Positions 7,651 through 17,721 are shown, counted from the first letter of the stretch. The stretch is 64,000 bases of DNA from Streptomyces sp. 846.5 (GCF_004365705.1 NZ_SOBN01000001.1:3582001-3646000); one strand, 5' to 3'. Notes: generated by a model not told the origin, from the sequence alone. A program made the numbers and translations.

Positions 7651-9327
7651 TCAGCCCGCGCGCCGGTGTGAACGGTTTCCGCCGCTCGCGGCGCCCGCCC
7701 TGGCACGCTTCTCCAGGTACATCCGCTCGTCAGCGGTGTGCAGCACTTCATCAATGGACATGCCACAGCCGGCCCAGCCGATGCCGAGACTCACACCCAC
7801 CCGGACCGCCCGCCCGTCCACCCGCATCGGCGGGATGATCGCGGTGCGCAGCCGCCCGGCCAGATCCTTGGCCTCGTCCCGGCCCAGGCCGTCGGCCAGC
7901 ACCACGAACTCGTCGCCGCCGAGCCTGGCCACGGTGTCGCCCTCGCGGACCACGTGCTGCAGCCGCCGGGCCACCTCTATCAGCACCGCGTCGCCCGCGC
8001 CGTGGCCGAAACGGTCGTTGATCGACTTGAAGCCGTCCAGGTCGCAGAAGAGCACCGCGAGCCCGCGCCCCCCGCGCTCCTCGGCGGCGGGATCCTCCGG
8101 CAGCACCGCGTGGACATGGTCGAAACCGCCGTCGTAGGCGCCGCCGCCGTAGGCGGCCAGGTTGTAGGCGTGGTCCTCGCCCCCGGCCCCCATGACCGCG
8201 CGGACGTCCGGCTCCTTGGGGTGCTCGCACAGCCGCAGCCGCAGCCGGGCCTTGAGCTCGGCCGCGTTCGGCAGGCCGGTCAGCGCGTCATGGCTGGCCC
8301 GATGGACCAGCTGCAGCTCATGGCGCTTGCGGTCCTCGATGTCCTCGACATGGGTGAGCAGGAAGCGGGCCCCCTCCTCGGTGTCGGCGACCACCGAGTT
8401 GCGCAGGAAGACCCACTGGTAGCCGCCGTCCCGCCGGGCCAGCCGCACCTCGGCGCGGCCGTTCTCGGCGGAGACCCGGCGCAGCAGGCCCTCGTCCTCG
8501 GGGTGCACCAGGTCCTCGAAGCCCTGCCTCTGCAGTGACGCCCTCGGGCGTCCCAGCAGCCGGCACAGGGCGTCGTTGACCCGGGTGAGCTTGCCGCGCT
8601 GGGCGCCGTGCAGCTCGGTGATGGCCATGCCGCTGGGCGCGTACTCGAAGGCCTGCCGGAAGCTCTCCTCGCTGGCGCGCAGCGTGTGCTGCTCGCGTTC
8701 CAGCCGGATCAGGGCGCGCTGCATCTCGGCCCGCAGCCGGGCGTTGCCGATGGCGATCCCGGCCTGCTGGCTGAACATCTCCAGCGACTCGCGGGTCCAG
8801 TGCCCGGGTCTGCGGCCGTTGCGCGGGCGGTCCACGGACAGCACGCCGAGCAGTTCGCCGCCGAGGCTGTACATCGGCGCCAGCAGCAGGTCGTCGGGGT
8901 GCCAGGGGTCGAAGGAGGGCGATGCGACCGGGGTGAGCTCGCCGGTGGAAGTACCGCCCCAGGCCGGGATGTCCGGGTTGCAGGCCCAGCTGCGCTCGTG
9001 CGGGACGAAGACCAGGGAGCCCCAGACCTCGCCCACGTTGAGCAGCCGGTTCCAGGACTCGCGGGAGCCGACCTGGCCCAGCATGCTGTCGATGCCGCCT
9101 TCGACGTTGTCCTCCGCGGCGCCGTCCCAGACGGCGGCGACCACCAGGTCCCCGTCCGGGCGGACCAGGTTGACCACGGCGGCTTCGAAGCCGAGGCCGT
9201 TCACGGCGCCCTCGACGACGGCCTGGAGGGTCCCGGCCAGGCTGCGTGCGGCATTCAGATCGGCGATGACGCGGTGCAGAGTGCGCAGGGTCGCGAGTCG
9301 GACGTACGGCTCGGACTCGGTGTCCAT
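7651..9327 (-). CDS. cdgB: GAF-PAS-GGDEF diguanylate cyclase (CdgB-like)
   Basis: Cytoplasmic c-di-GMP synthase of 558 residues: GAF domain (about 20-190), PAS/PAC (about 215-345), then GGDEF. The intact active site RLGGDEFVVLADG is near residue 470, and REGD five residues earlier is a complete product-inhibition I-site. A Gly/Ala-rich insert of about 55 residues splits the domain between DALTGLPN and LAVLFCDLDGFK. The start is ATG 9327, preceded by GGAGGGAG; an earlier ATG has no ribosome site. Domain order and neighbours match CdgB of S. coelicolor, a BldD-controlled enzyme affecting development. No EAL domain is present. Confidence 0.88.
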   Translation of the reverse strand: MDTESEPYVRLATLRTLHRVIADLNAARSLAGTLQAVVEGAVNGLGFEAAVVNLVRPDGDLVVAAVWDGAAEDNVEGGIDSMLGQVGSRESWNRLLNVGEVWGSLVFVPHERSWACNPDIPAWGGTSTGELTPVASPSFDPWHPDDLLLAPMYSLGGELLGVLSVDRPRNGRRPGHWTRESLEMFSQQAGIAIGNARLRAEMQRALIRLEREQHTLRASEESFRQAFEYAPSGMAITELHGAQRGKLTRVNDALCRLLGRPRASLQRQGFEDLVHPEDEGLLRRVSAENGRAEVRLARRDGGYQWVFLRNSVVADTEEGARFLLTHVEDIEDRKRHELQLVHRASHDALTGLPNAAELKARLRLRLCEHPKEPDVRAVMGAGGEDHAYNLAAYGGGAYDGGFDHVHAVLPEDPAAEERGGRGLAVLFCDLDGFKSINDRFGHGAGDAVLIEVARRLQHVVREGDTVARLGGDEFVVLADGLGRDEAKDLAGRLRTAIIPPMRVDGRAVRVGVSLGIGWAGCGMSIDEVLHTADERMYLEKRARAGAASGGNRSHRRAG

Positions 9328-9782
9328 CACGCACTCCCTCCGTGACATTGAGGACATTGAGCAGTGCTGGCCCACGTGATGCCTGTCATGCCTATCGTCC
9401 GATTGCCAAACAAACTGAATCACAGGGAGCACATCAATCGGCACGCTGGGTCAGCAAATGAACGTCACTTGTGACCCAACTCACACAACTTGCCAGTCCC
9501 GATAACCAGTTCATCCTGGGCAAACCCTGCCAATACGCATCAGGGCCGCTCCCCCTACCTCGGACGACCGTGCCAAGAACTGAAGGAATCATCCCGCCGC
9601 CAAGGCCAAAGTGTTCACTCCTAGGGGTGAAAATGCGCGTTTCCCCCACACACCCCTGTCGCTTCCGTCACTTCACGACGGCAAAGACCCGGCCACGGCC
9701 CGCCCGGGACCTGCCTAGGACCTCCGCAGGGGCCCCGCCTCGGTCCATGGTCCGATGCGCACCGTAGCCGCGCGAAGATACC
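9328..9782. promoter_or_regulatory. divergent promoter region of cdgB and the flavin reductase gene
   Basis: A 455-bp spacer with no credible gene. It is less GC-rich than its surroundings. Two palindromes stand out: GTCACTTGTGAC at 9464-9475, and TTCACTCCTAGGGGTGAA at 9614-9631 (16 of 18 positions self-complementary). Neither has the TNAC-N5-GTNA spacing of a BldD box, so the cognate regulators are unknown. Confidence 0.5.
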
Positions 9783-10373
9783 GTGCCTAGCGTGTACGAA
9801 GCCGCAACGCCCTCACCGCACGGTCCCTCCGCCTCCGGCACCGCCGCCTCCCTGGCCGCAGAAGCCGCAGAGGCCACCCCTGAGGCCTTCCGGGCCGCCC
9901 TGGGCCAGCTGGCCTCCGGCGTAGTCCTGCTGACCGCTCACGACCCCGAGGACGGGCCGCGCGGCGAGGACATCGGGATGACCGCCACCGCCTTCCTCTC
10001 GGTGTCCCTGGAGCCGCCCCTGGTCCTGGTATCCGTGCGGGAGGACTCCCGGATGGAGGAGGCGCTGACCAGAGTCGACCGCTGGGCGGTCTCCGTCCTG
10101 GGCGCCGACCAGCGGCAGACCGCGGCGCGCTTCGCCATGAAGGGACGGATCAGCGACCGGCTGCTCTTCGCCGACCTGCCGCACCACCGCGGGCCGGCCA
10201 GCGGGGCGCCGCTGGTGGACGGGGCGCCGGCGACCGTGGAGTGCCGCACCGAGCAGCGGATATCCGCCGGCGACCACGTGCTGCTGATCGGCCGGGTGCT
10301 GGACGCGCGGATCGCGCACCACGACGGCGGCCCGCTGGTGTACTTCCACGGCCAGTACCGCCACCTCGACTGA
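9783..10373 (+). CDS. flavin reductase domain protein
   Basis: A 196-residue protein with a flavin-reductase-like FMN-binding barrel (FRAALGQLASGVVLLTA..., IGMTATAFLSVSLEPPLVLVSV, ...GRVLDARI, GGPLVYFHGQYRHL). Members supply reduced flavin to two-component monooxygenases or act as general NAD(P)H:flavin oxidoreductases. The Ala-rich first 30 residues lie outside the fold, and a later GTG (9792) is an alternative start. It follows the long cdgB spacer and is convergent with arfB. No partner monooxygenase lies next to it. Confidence 0.8.
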   Translation: MPSVYEAATPSPHGPSASGTAASLAAEAAEATPEAFRAALGQLASGVVLLTAHDPEDGPRGEDIGMTATAFLSVSLEPPLVLVSVREDSRMEEALTRVDRWAVSVLGADQRQTAARFAMKGRISDRLLFADLPHHRGPASGAPLVDGAPATVECRTEQRISAGDHVLLIGRVLDARIAHHDGGPLVYFHGQYRHLD

Positions 10374-10406
10374 GCGGCCGACCCGACCGACGGTGCTGAC
10401 CCGGCG

Positions 10407-10835
10407 TCAGTCGAACCGGCCCGAACGCCCGCGCTTCACATCCGCCCGCCGCTTCTTGTCGGTGAGCCTGCGCTCCACCACGCCGCGGCTCGGCCGGGTC
10501 GCCCGCCGCGCCCTCGGCGGCGGCGCCACCGCCTCGCTCAGCAGCGCCCCCAGCCGCACCGCGGCCGTTTCCCGGTTGCGCCACTGCGAGCGGTGCTCGG
10601 AGGCCCTTACCACCAGCACGCTCCCGTCCACGAGACGGCCGGCCAGGCGCTCCAGCGCGCGCTCCCGCCACACCTGCGGCAGCGCCGCCGACGCGGCGAT
10701 GTCGAAGCGGAGCTCGACCTGGGTGTCCGTGGTGTTCACATGCTGGCCGCCCGGGCCCGAGGAACGCGAGAAACGCCACTGGAGCTCCGCGTCGGGAACG
10801 ACGACGGAGCCACGGACGCGGACGGGAAGGGACAT
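10407..10835 (-). CDS. arfB: alternative ribosome-rescue peptidyl-tRNA hydrolase ArfB (YaeJ-like)
   Basis: A 142-residue class I release-factor-like protein. The catalytic motif FSRSSGPGGQHVNTTDTQVELRFD with GGQ is near residue 30. The basic tail (LTDKKRRADVKRGRSGRFD) would enter the empty mRNA channel of stalled ribosomes. It hydrolyses peptidyl-tRNA on ribosomes lacking a stop codon. The decoding domain of true release factors is absent, as in ArfB. Start ATG 10835 or 10844 cannot be separated by ribosome-site strength. Confidence 0.88.
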   Translation of the reverse strand: MSLPVRVRGSVVVPDAELQWRFSRSSGPGGQHVNTTDTQVELRFDIAASAALPQVWRERALERLAGRLVDGSVLVVRASEHRSQWRNRETAAVRLGALLSEAVAPPPRARRATRPSRGVVERRLTDKKRRADVKRGRSGRFD

Positions 10836-10904
10836 GACCCCCATGATCCCCGCATCCCGCCCCGGACCGCCAGGACTTAAATCGTCCCGTGCGACCATCG
10901 TCCG

Positions 10905-11408
10905 GTGATCGACCTCGGCTACTCGCTGTCCAACCGCTTCCCCGACCCCCCGCAGACCGACTACCGCAGCGTCGGCGCCCGCGCCCTGCGGCACGACCTG
11001 TTCTGCGGGGACGTCCACATCCAGGGCGAGGGCCGCACCGACCTGTCGACAGCCTGGGGATGGGTCCCGGTGCTGGACTTCGCCTGGGCGCTGTGCGACA
11101 TCGTCGAGGAGATCGACCGCGACCCCGCCGGCGGCCGCGGCTCGGCCCTGCAGAGCAGCGAACTGGACTTCACCGAGTCGGCCGACCTGCTGCGTTTCAG
11201 CCGCCGCTTCAACTGGGTGGAGATCCGCGCCGACTGGGTGGAGGGTCCACCGCTCACCGTCCGCCACCCCGAACTCCGCCGGGAGGCCCGCGACTTCCTG
11301 CAGGACCTGGTCGCCGACCTGTGCGACCTGCACGAGGGGCTGGCCGACAACGCGACGGTGTGGGAACTGCAGGCCCGCTTCCCCCGACTTCCGCAGGCGC
11401 TCGCGTAA
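10905..11408 (+). CDS. conserved hypothetical protein
   Basis: A 167-residue acidic soluble protein starting at GTG (VIDLGYSLSNRFPDPPQTDYRSV). No signal peptide, membrane segment or cysteine cluster is visible. Alternating aromatic segments (STAWGWVPVLDFAWALCDIVEEI, RFSRRFNWVEIRADWVE) suggest a compact alpha/beta fold. I do not recognise a catalytic motif. Coding bias is normal for the genome, and it sits between divergent arfB and the TerD gene. Confidence 0.7.
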   Translation: MIDLGYSLSNRFPDPPQTDYRSVGARALRHDLFCGDVHIQGEGRTDLSTAWGWVPVLDFAWALCDIVEEIDRDPAGGRGSALQSSELDFTESADLLRFSRRFNWVEIRADWVEGPPLTVRHPELRREARDFLQDLVADLCDLHEGLADNATVWELQARFPRLPQALA

Positions 11409-11525
11409 GCGTCCAATAAGCCCGCACCGAGCGGGAACCGTAAGAGCCTCCCACCACGTTCTTACCGACGAGAGCGCCGCACCACCGGAACTCCACCGAT
11501 TGCAGGAACAGGAAGGGGCCCCACC

Positions 11526-12101
11526 ATGCCGGTTAGCCTGTCCAAGGGCGGAAATGTCTCCCTCACCAAGGAGGCACCCGGTCTCACGGCGATCACCGTG
11601 GGCCTGGGCTGGGATGTACGCACCACCACCGGGACCGACTTCGACCTGGACGCCAGCGCCATCGTTCTCGACGCCTCGGGAAAGGTCCTCTCGGACAAGC
11701 ACTTCGTGTTCTTCAACAACACCTCCACCCCGGACCAGACCGTGATCCACGGCGGTGACAACCTCACCGGTCAGGGCGAGGGCGACGACGAGCAGATCAA
11801 GGTGAACCTGGCCGGCCTCCCTGCCGAGGCCGACAAGCTGGTGTTCCCGGTCTCCATCTACGACGCCGAGAACCGCAGCCAGAACTTCGGCCAGGTCCGC
11901 AACGCGTTCATCCGCGTCGTCAACCAGGCCGGCGGGGCCGAGATCGCCCGCTACGACCTCTCCGAGGACGCCGCGACCGAGACCGCCATGGTCTTCGGCG
12001 AGATCTACCGCAACGGCGCCGAGTGGAAGTTCCGCGCCATCGGCCAGGGCTACGCCTCCGGCCTGTCGGGCATCGCCCGCGACTTCGGCGTCAACCTCTA
12101 G
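11526..12101 (+). CDS. terD: TerD-family stress protein
   Basis: A 191-residue single TerD domain beginning [20 protein letters not shown], with the conserved acidic calcium-binding segments [13 protein letters not shown] and [19 protein letters not shown]. TerD proteins bind calcium and are linked to tellurite resistance, membrane stress and differentiation. Length is normal. The gene is monocistronic with an AGGAA-containing ribosome site, and a large hairpin follows. Streptomycetes carry several paralogues, so the role need not be tellurite resistance. Confidence 0.92.
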   Translation: MPVSLSKGGNVSLTKEAPGLTAITVGLGWDVRTTTGTDFDLDASAIVLDASGKVLSDKHFVFFNNTSTPDQTVIHGGDNLTGQGEGDDEQIKVNLAGLPAEADKLVFPVSIYDAENRSQNFGQVRNAFIRVVNQAGGAEIARYDLSEDAATETAMVFGEIYRNGAEWKFRAIGQGYASGLSGIARDFGVNL

Positions 12102-12107
12102 GGGGTG

Positions 12108-12205
12108 CCCCGCGCCCCTGGATAGTGCAACGTGCCCGCAGTGGGTCAGTTGCAGCACCTCAGGGGCGCGGGGAACTGCGCGACCAGCCATGCAGGAGCC
12201 GCAGC
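12108..12205. repeat. GC-rich inverted repeat of a dispersed streptomycete type
   Basis: A 13-bp perfect stem (CCCCGCGCCCCTG at 12108-12120 pairing with 12161-12173) closes a 40-nt loop and runs into GGGGAACTGCGCGACCAGCC. I recognise this 3' part as a motif found repeatedly in intergenic DNA of Streptomyces genomes. Directly after the TerD stop it could also terminate transcription. Confidence 0.55.
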
Positions 12206-12215
12206 CGATGATCCG

Positions 12216-12818
12216 TCAGTCGGTTTCGCGACCCAGCGTCAACCCTCTGCCGTCGGCCGTGCGGTGCAGCTCACGGAAGCCCAGCCGGTCGTAGAACGCC
12301 CGGGCACCGTGGTTCGCCGCGCTCATCCCGAGGTGCACCCTGCGTACGCCCCGGGCCCGCAGCGCGGCCAGGTACGTACCCATCAGCGCCCGGCCCGCGC
12401 CCTTGCCCTGGGCCTCGGGCAGCAGGTCTATGTGCAGATGCGCCGGGTAGTCGGCCAGTTCCTCGTGCCACATCCACTCGGGGTGGTGCAACTGCTCGAT
12501 CCGCTCGGCGTCCCACCCGCTACCGCTGCCCTCCGGGTAGCGCGCGGCCACCGTGGGCAGCCAGTCGCGCCGGAAGTCGGCGACGAACGCCGCGGTGTCG
12601 GCGGCGCCGATGATGTAGCCGACCGCACGGTCCGCGTCGTCCGCGAGCACGAAGGCCAAGTCGGGCCGGAGCACCAGGTAGGGCCCGGTGAAGATGTCCG
12701 GCAGGATCCGCGGATCCCGGTACAGCGCGGTGGCGTCCCCGCCGTTGTCCCCGGTGCGGACACAGACGTCGTAGAGCGCATCGAAGTCGGCGGGTCGGTA
12801 CGGGCGAATCGTCGGCAT
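12216..12818 (-). CDS. GNAT acetyltransferase resembling the C-terminal domain of O-GlcNAcase (OGA)
   Basis: A 200-residue GNAT protein. The acetyl-CoA loop is visible in LPEAQGKGAGRALM (about residue 133), with ANHGARAFYDRLGF near the end. The segment AVGYIIGAADTAAFVADFRRDW...AARYP resembles the histone-acetyltransferase-like domain of human O-GlcNAcase, for which streptomycete homologues have been described. Unlike the human pseudo-enzyme it keeps the Q/RxxGxG/A acetyl-CoA signature, so it is probably active. The substrate is unknown. It is convergent with the TerD gene. Confidence 0.8.
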   Translation of the reverse strand: MPTIRPYRPADFDALYDVCVRTGDNGGDATALYRDPRILPDIFTGPYLVLRPDLAFVLADDADRAVGYIIGAADTAAFVADFRRDWLPTVAARYPEGSGSGWDAERIEQLHHPEWMWHEELADYPAHLHIDLLPEAQGKGAGRALMGTYLAALRARGVRRVHLGMSAANHGARAFYDRLGFRELHRTADGRGLTLGRETD

Positions 12819-12873
12819 CCCGCCAGCTTGGCACAGCCGGCGGGATGCCTGGGGCTGAGCGGGAACTACCCGG

Positions 12874-14145
12874 TCACAGCGTCCAGTCGGTGCTGGTGAC
12901 GATCGCCTTCAGCTGATCGATGGTCAGCACCGGGTCGGTACGGGTGGCGGCCACGTTCTGGGCGGGGGCGTTGAACTCCATGATCACGATGCGCAGCCCG
13001 TTGGGCCGTAGGACGTCGGCCGTCCACTGCACCGAACCCGAGCCGCCCTTCTCGGCCGGCGCCTGGGTCGTCTTCAGCTTGGACCCGTCGGACAGCACGG
13101 TGGCGCCGGCGAAGAGCGGGAGGATGCCGCTGGCGTCTCCCTTCGCCAGATCGGCGCTGTAGTCCTGGACGTTGATCTGGAACAGCCCGTTGCCCTTGCC
13201 GTCGTTCAGCAGCAGGTCGGCGAAGCCGTCCACGGCGTTCTCGTGGGAACGGGTGACCCCGGCGGGCAGCAGCTTGTTGAGGACGGTCGCGATCTGCGGG
13301 CCGGTCAGGCCCTTCGGGACGGTCCGGGTCGGCGTCGGCTTGGGCTTGGGCAGGGCCGCCAACGCCTGCGTCCACGTGGCGGAGGAGGCCACGGCCGTGA
13401 GCTGCTCCACGCCGAGCGGTGGATCGGTCCGCGTGACGGCCCCCTTCTCCTCCGCGGAGTTGTACTCAGAGATCATCACCTGGCCACCCTCCGGAGTGGT
13501 CAGCCAGGCCTCCCACGTTTTCATCCCGCCCTTCATGTCCGCGTACTCCCAGCCCTTGTCGACCGTCAGCCGACTGCCGTCCGCCAGCTTGGTCGTCGAG
13601 CACACGTCATGGGGGTTGTAGGCCGGGTCGGGGCACGTCAGGCCGCCTGCCGAGGTGTTGCCGGAGGCCACCCACTGGAGCGAGACGTCAATCTCGGCCG
13701 CACCGCGGCCGTCGTCGTACACCACGGTGGCGTAGGTGGCCACCCTGCCGGGGAAGCGCGACGAACCGGTGCTCGGGAGGGTGACCCTGCCCTTGGGCAG
13801 CAGGCTCTTGAGTGCCTCCTGCAGCTGCTTCTGGGTGTACGGCTTCGCGGTCCCCGACGCGTTCACGGTGACGGTGGACGGGGCGGTCCGCGTCGCGGAC
13901 GGAAGGGGCTCGTGGTCGGCGGACTTGCTGGTGTGCTGATCGCTGGACAGCGCACCGGAAGCAAAGGTCCCGCCGACAGCGACCACCGCGAGCGCGGTGA
14001 CCGTGCCGAGCACGCCGAGCACCCGCCGGCGCCGGTTGCGCCGATGGCCGTCGCTCACCCCGGCATTCACCAGAGCGGTCAGGTCCGGCTGGAAGCTGTG
14101 GGCGGTGTCGTTGAGGGCATCGGTGAGTTCGTCTTCAAAGGGCAT
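12874..14145 (-). CDS. membrane-anchored protein with duplicated extracytoplasmic domain, sigma-factor partner
   Basis: A 423-residue protein. The first 40 residues are cytoplasmic, an Arg-rich stop (HRRNRRRRVLGV) precedes one transmembrane helix, and two homologous domains follow outside (about 105-270 and 280-423). Each contains LLPxG, a DGRG/DGKG strand, L(A/S)DGS(R/K)L, and TRTDPxLxxxQLxAxxxSxxWT. The first copy alone has a Cys pair and a longer loop. It lies 83 bp downstream of the ECF sigma gene in the same direction, the usual position of a membrane anti-sigma or signal sensor. A canonical zinc anti-sigma motif is not visible. Confidence 0.7.
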   Translation of the reverse strand: MPFEDELTDALNDTAHSFQPDLTALVNAGVSDGHRRNRRRRVLGVLGTVTALAVVAVGGTFASGALSSDQHTSKSADHEPLPSATRTAPSTVTVNASGTAKPYTQKQLQEALKSLLPKGRVTLPSTGSSRFPGRVATYATVVYDDGRGAAEIDVSLQWVASGNTSAGGLTCPDPAYNPHDVCSTTKLADGSRLTVDKGWEYADMKGGMKTWEAWLTTPEGGQVMISEYNSAEEKGAVTRTDPPLGVEQLTAVASSATWTQALAALPKPKPTPTRTVPKGLTGPQIATVLNKLLPAGVTRSHENAVDGFADLLLNDGKGNGLFQINVQDYSADLAKGDASGILPLFAGATVLSDGSKLKTTQAPAEKGGSGSVQWTADVLRPNGLRIVIMEFNAPAQNVAATRTDPVLTIDQLKAIVTSTDWTL

Positions 14146-14228
14146 GGTCTGGCCACCCTCTCGATTGGGTGATGAGGTGAGCGAAGCTGGGCGGAAACGG
14201 AACAGGACGGCACGGACGGCACCGGTGG

Positions 14229-14753
14229 CTAGCGATGGGCGAGATCACCGAGGCTGGTGCCGAGGATCTGGCGGAGCTGCTTGAGCGCCCGGAAGCTCTG
14301 GGTCCGGACGGCACCGGCGTTGAGCCGCAGCGCGGTCGCGGTCTCCTCGACACTGCGGTCCTCCCAGTACCGGAGCACCACGACCGCGCGGTCCCGGACC
14401 GACAACTGCTGCAGGGCGTTGAGCAGGGTGATCCTGAGCGCGGGATCACCCTGCCCCACCCCTGCTGACGCTCCGTCAGCTTCGTCCGGCACGTACCCGG
14501 TCGGACGCTCACCACTGCTGCGGCGCCGCCGATGGCTGAGGAACGCCCGCACCAGCACGGTGTGCGCGTACGCCGCCGGATTGTCGGCACCTGAGACCCG
14601 CCGCCAGTGCACGAACATCCGCCCCAACGTCTCCTGCACCAGGTCCTCGGCCAGATGACTGTCCCCGCCGGCCAGCAGGCACGCCGTCCGATAGAGGTGC
14701 CCACTACGCGCGGTAGCGAACTCCAGGTACTCATCGACCTGCGCCTGTTTCAC
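14229..14753 (-). CDS. SigE-family ECF RNA polymerase sigma factor
   Basis: A 174-residue ECF sigma factor: region 2 (LYRTACLLAGGDSHLAEDLVQETLGRMFVHW) and region 4 (LSVRDRAVVVLRYWEDRSVEETATALRLNAGAVRTQSFRAL). The short region-2 form matches the actinobacterial SigE-like family common in streptomycetes, which is not the same as SCO3356 SigE. It heads an operon with the duplicated-domain membrane protein, so it probably responds to an envelope or extracellular signal. Confidence 0.88.
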   Translation of the reverse strand: MKQAQVDEYLEFATARSGHLYRTACLLAGGDSHLAEDLVQETLGRMFVHWRRVSGADNPAAYAHTVLVRAFLSHRRRRSSGERPTGYVPDEADGASAGVGQGDPALRITLLNALQQLSVRDRAVVVLRYWEDRSVEETATALRLNAGAVRTQSFRALKQLRQILGTSLGDLAHR

Positions 14754-14870
14754 TGGGCCCCCGGTGGTGGAGTGCGATGGCGTGATTGCCGTTCCGTTCT
14801 CTGCACCTATGACGCGCAGGGGCCGAACGGACGTTACACGGCATTCGCAGGGTTGGCCGCGGACAGCAGA

Positions 14871-14904
14871 GAGCCACCCCAGCCCGGAACGGGTGGGGTG
14901 GCTC
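14871..14904. terminator. hairpin terminator for the DinB-type gene
   Basis: A 10-bp stem (GAGCCACCCC/GGGGTGGCTC) with a 14-nt loop, 15 bp beyond the stop of the minus-strand DinB-family gene. Confidence 0.7.
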
Positions 14905-14918
14905 AGGGACGGGACGGC

Positions 14919-15443
14919 CTACCAGCCCAGCAGGGCGAACGCCGTTGCCCCGTCGACGGACTCGCGGAGGATGTCGGCGTGGCCGGCGTGGCGGGCGACC
15001 TCCTCGACCAGGTGGAGCAGGATCCAGCGGGCCGAGCGCCGCGACCCCTCGGGGAACCAGGGGGCCTTCGGCAGCGGGACCTCGACGTCCAGGTTCGGCA
15101 GGGCGGTGATGATCTCGGTGGTCTCCGTCGCGACGGCCTCGTAGAAGGCCAGCACGTCGGCGACGGTCTCGCCGTCGACCAGCCGGAAGCTGTCACCCCA
15201 GTTGGACTCGTCCCGCTGCCGCAGGGACGGCCGACCCGCGAGGATCACCCGGACCCAGTTGCTCTCCATCTCGGCGCAGTGCTTGAGCAGACCCGCCACC
15301 GACAGTTCGCTCACCGTGGGGCGAGAGGAGGCCTGCTCCTCCGTCAGACCGCCGACGGCCCGTCGGAGCGCACCGCGCTGGGCCTCCACGAACTGGAGCA
15401 GCGCGGCACGCTCGTCGGTCTCGGCGGATACGAGTACAGGCAT
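14919..15443 (-). CDS. DinB-family (DUF664) protein
   Basis: A 174-residue four-helix-bundle protein. The three metal-ligand histidines of the DinB/mycothiol-dependent fold are visible in SVAGLLKHCAEMESNW and in LVEEVARHAGHADILRE. Members are mycothiol-, bacillithiol- or metal-dependent enzymes or of unknown role. Start ATG 15443 (MPVLVSAETDERAALL) is preferred over the longer frame, whose extra residues are basic and unlike the family. It is monocistronic. Confidence 0.82.
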   Translation of the reverse strand: MPVLVSAETDERAALLQFVEAQRGALRRAVGGLTEEQASSRPTVSELSVAGLLKHCAEMESNWVRVILAGRPSLRQRDESNWGDSFRLVDGETVADVLAFYEAVATETTEIITALPNLDVEVPLPKAPWFPEGSRRSARWILLHLVEEVARHAGHADILRESVDGATAFALLGW

Positions 15444-15549
15444 GGGGGCCACCGCTTTCTTGATGATCCGGTACTTCCGGAAGTCGGTAGCCCCCAAGCT
15501 AGACACCGACTAGGTCAGCTTCCGTCCTACTTGGCGCGGCTCAGGCCGA

Positions 15550-16308
15550 TCATCGGGGCGCCGGCAGCCGGTCCAGGAAGACCTGGAAGGCCGTCGGCTC
15601 GACCTTGGTGACGCCGAGGAAGGGGTAGTTCATCTCCTTCACCAGGATCAGCGATCCGACCACCAGCGCTGTCAGCGACAGCACCATCAGCGAGTGGACC
15701 AGCGTGTTGGACAGGCCGAAGAGGTAGGTGAAGCCGATGGTCACCACCGCGCCCAGGATCAGCGCGCCCCACAGGATGGGCGGGACCGAGTCCTCCACTT
15801 CCGTCAGCCTCGCCCTCCGCTCCGTGGCCAGGTCCTCGACGTGCGTCACCGCGTGTTCGTAGAGGACCTGCTGCTGCGGGGTGGTGGGCTGGAAGGAGTT
15901 CACCGCGTCGCGGATGGCATAGACCTCCTGGGTGGCCTGGGGACTGCTCCGGTGCGACCCCATCAGGGGCCACTCGGCGTCCTGGACCGTGTGGGCGTAG
16001 TCAAGGGTGGCGTGCTCGATCGTGGCGCCGCCCGGCAGCGGCAGCTCGCGGGAGATCCAGTAGACGCCCGCCAGCGCGTTCGCCTCCTTGAAGGTGGTCT
16101 GCCGGGCCGCGTCGACGCTCGTCCAGACGGAGATGACGACGAAGGCCAGCAGCACAGCGTAGATCACTCCGATGCCGGCGAAGATGAAGCCGGCGACGTC
16201 GTTGTGCGATTCCCGGCGCGGGTGCGGGACGAAGCGCTGCAGCAACCACAGCAGCAGTGCGGCGAGCGCCAGCGAACCGACGAAGATCGCCACGTCTGAC
16301 CAGCTCAA
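15550..16308 (-). CDS. DUF4239 (bestrophin-like) membrane protein
   Basis: A 252-residue integral membrane protein with four predicted helices: two N-terminal (SDVAIFVGSLALAALLLWLL; GFIFAGIGVIYAVLLAFVVISVW) and two C-terminal (WGALILGAVVTIGFTYLFGL; LMVLSLTALVVGSLILV), separated by a soluble helical segment. This is the DUF4239/bestrophin-like arrangement, possibly an ion channel. Its start lies 30 bp after the stop of the encapsulin gene in the same direction, so the two are probably co-transcribed. No function is proven for the family in actinomycetes. Confidence 0.78.
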   Translation of the reverse strand: MSWSDVAIFVGSLALAALLLWLLQRFVPHPRRESHNDVAGFIFAGIGVIYAVLLAFVVISVWTSVDAARQTTFKEANALAGVYWISRELPLPGGATIEHATLDYAHTVQDAEWPLMGSHRSSPQATQEVYAIRDAVNSFQPTTPQQQVLYEHAVTHVEDLATERRARLTEVEDSVPPILWGALILGAVVTIGFTYLFGLSNTLVHSLMVLSLTALVVGSLILVKEMNYPFLGVTKVEPTAFQVFLDRLPAPR

Positions 16309-16338
16309 ATGGCCACGCTCCCTTCGGATTCGGAGGGG

Positions 16339-17721
<1,383 letters not shown>

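Noticed and set aside
9464-9475. GTCACTTGTGAC as a BldD box for cdgB
   Set aside because: BldD sites follow TNAC-N5-GTNA; here the arms are only 2 nt apart. The palindrome is reported without a regulator.
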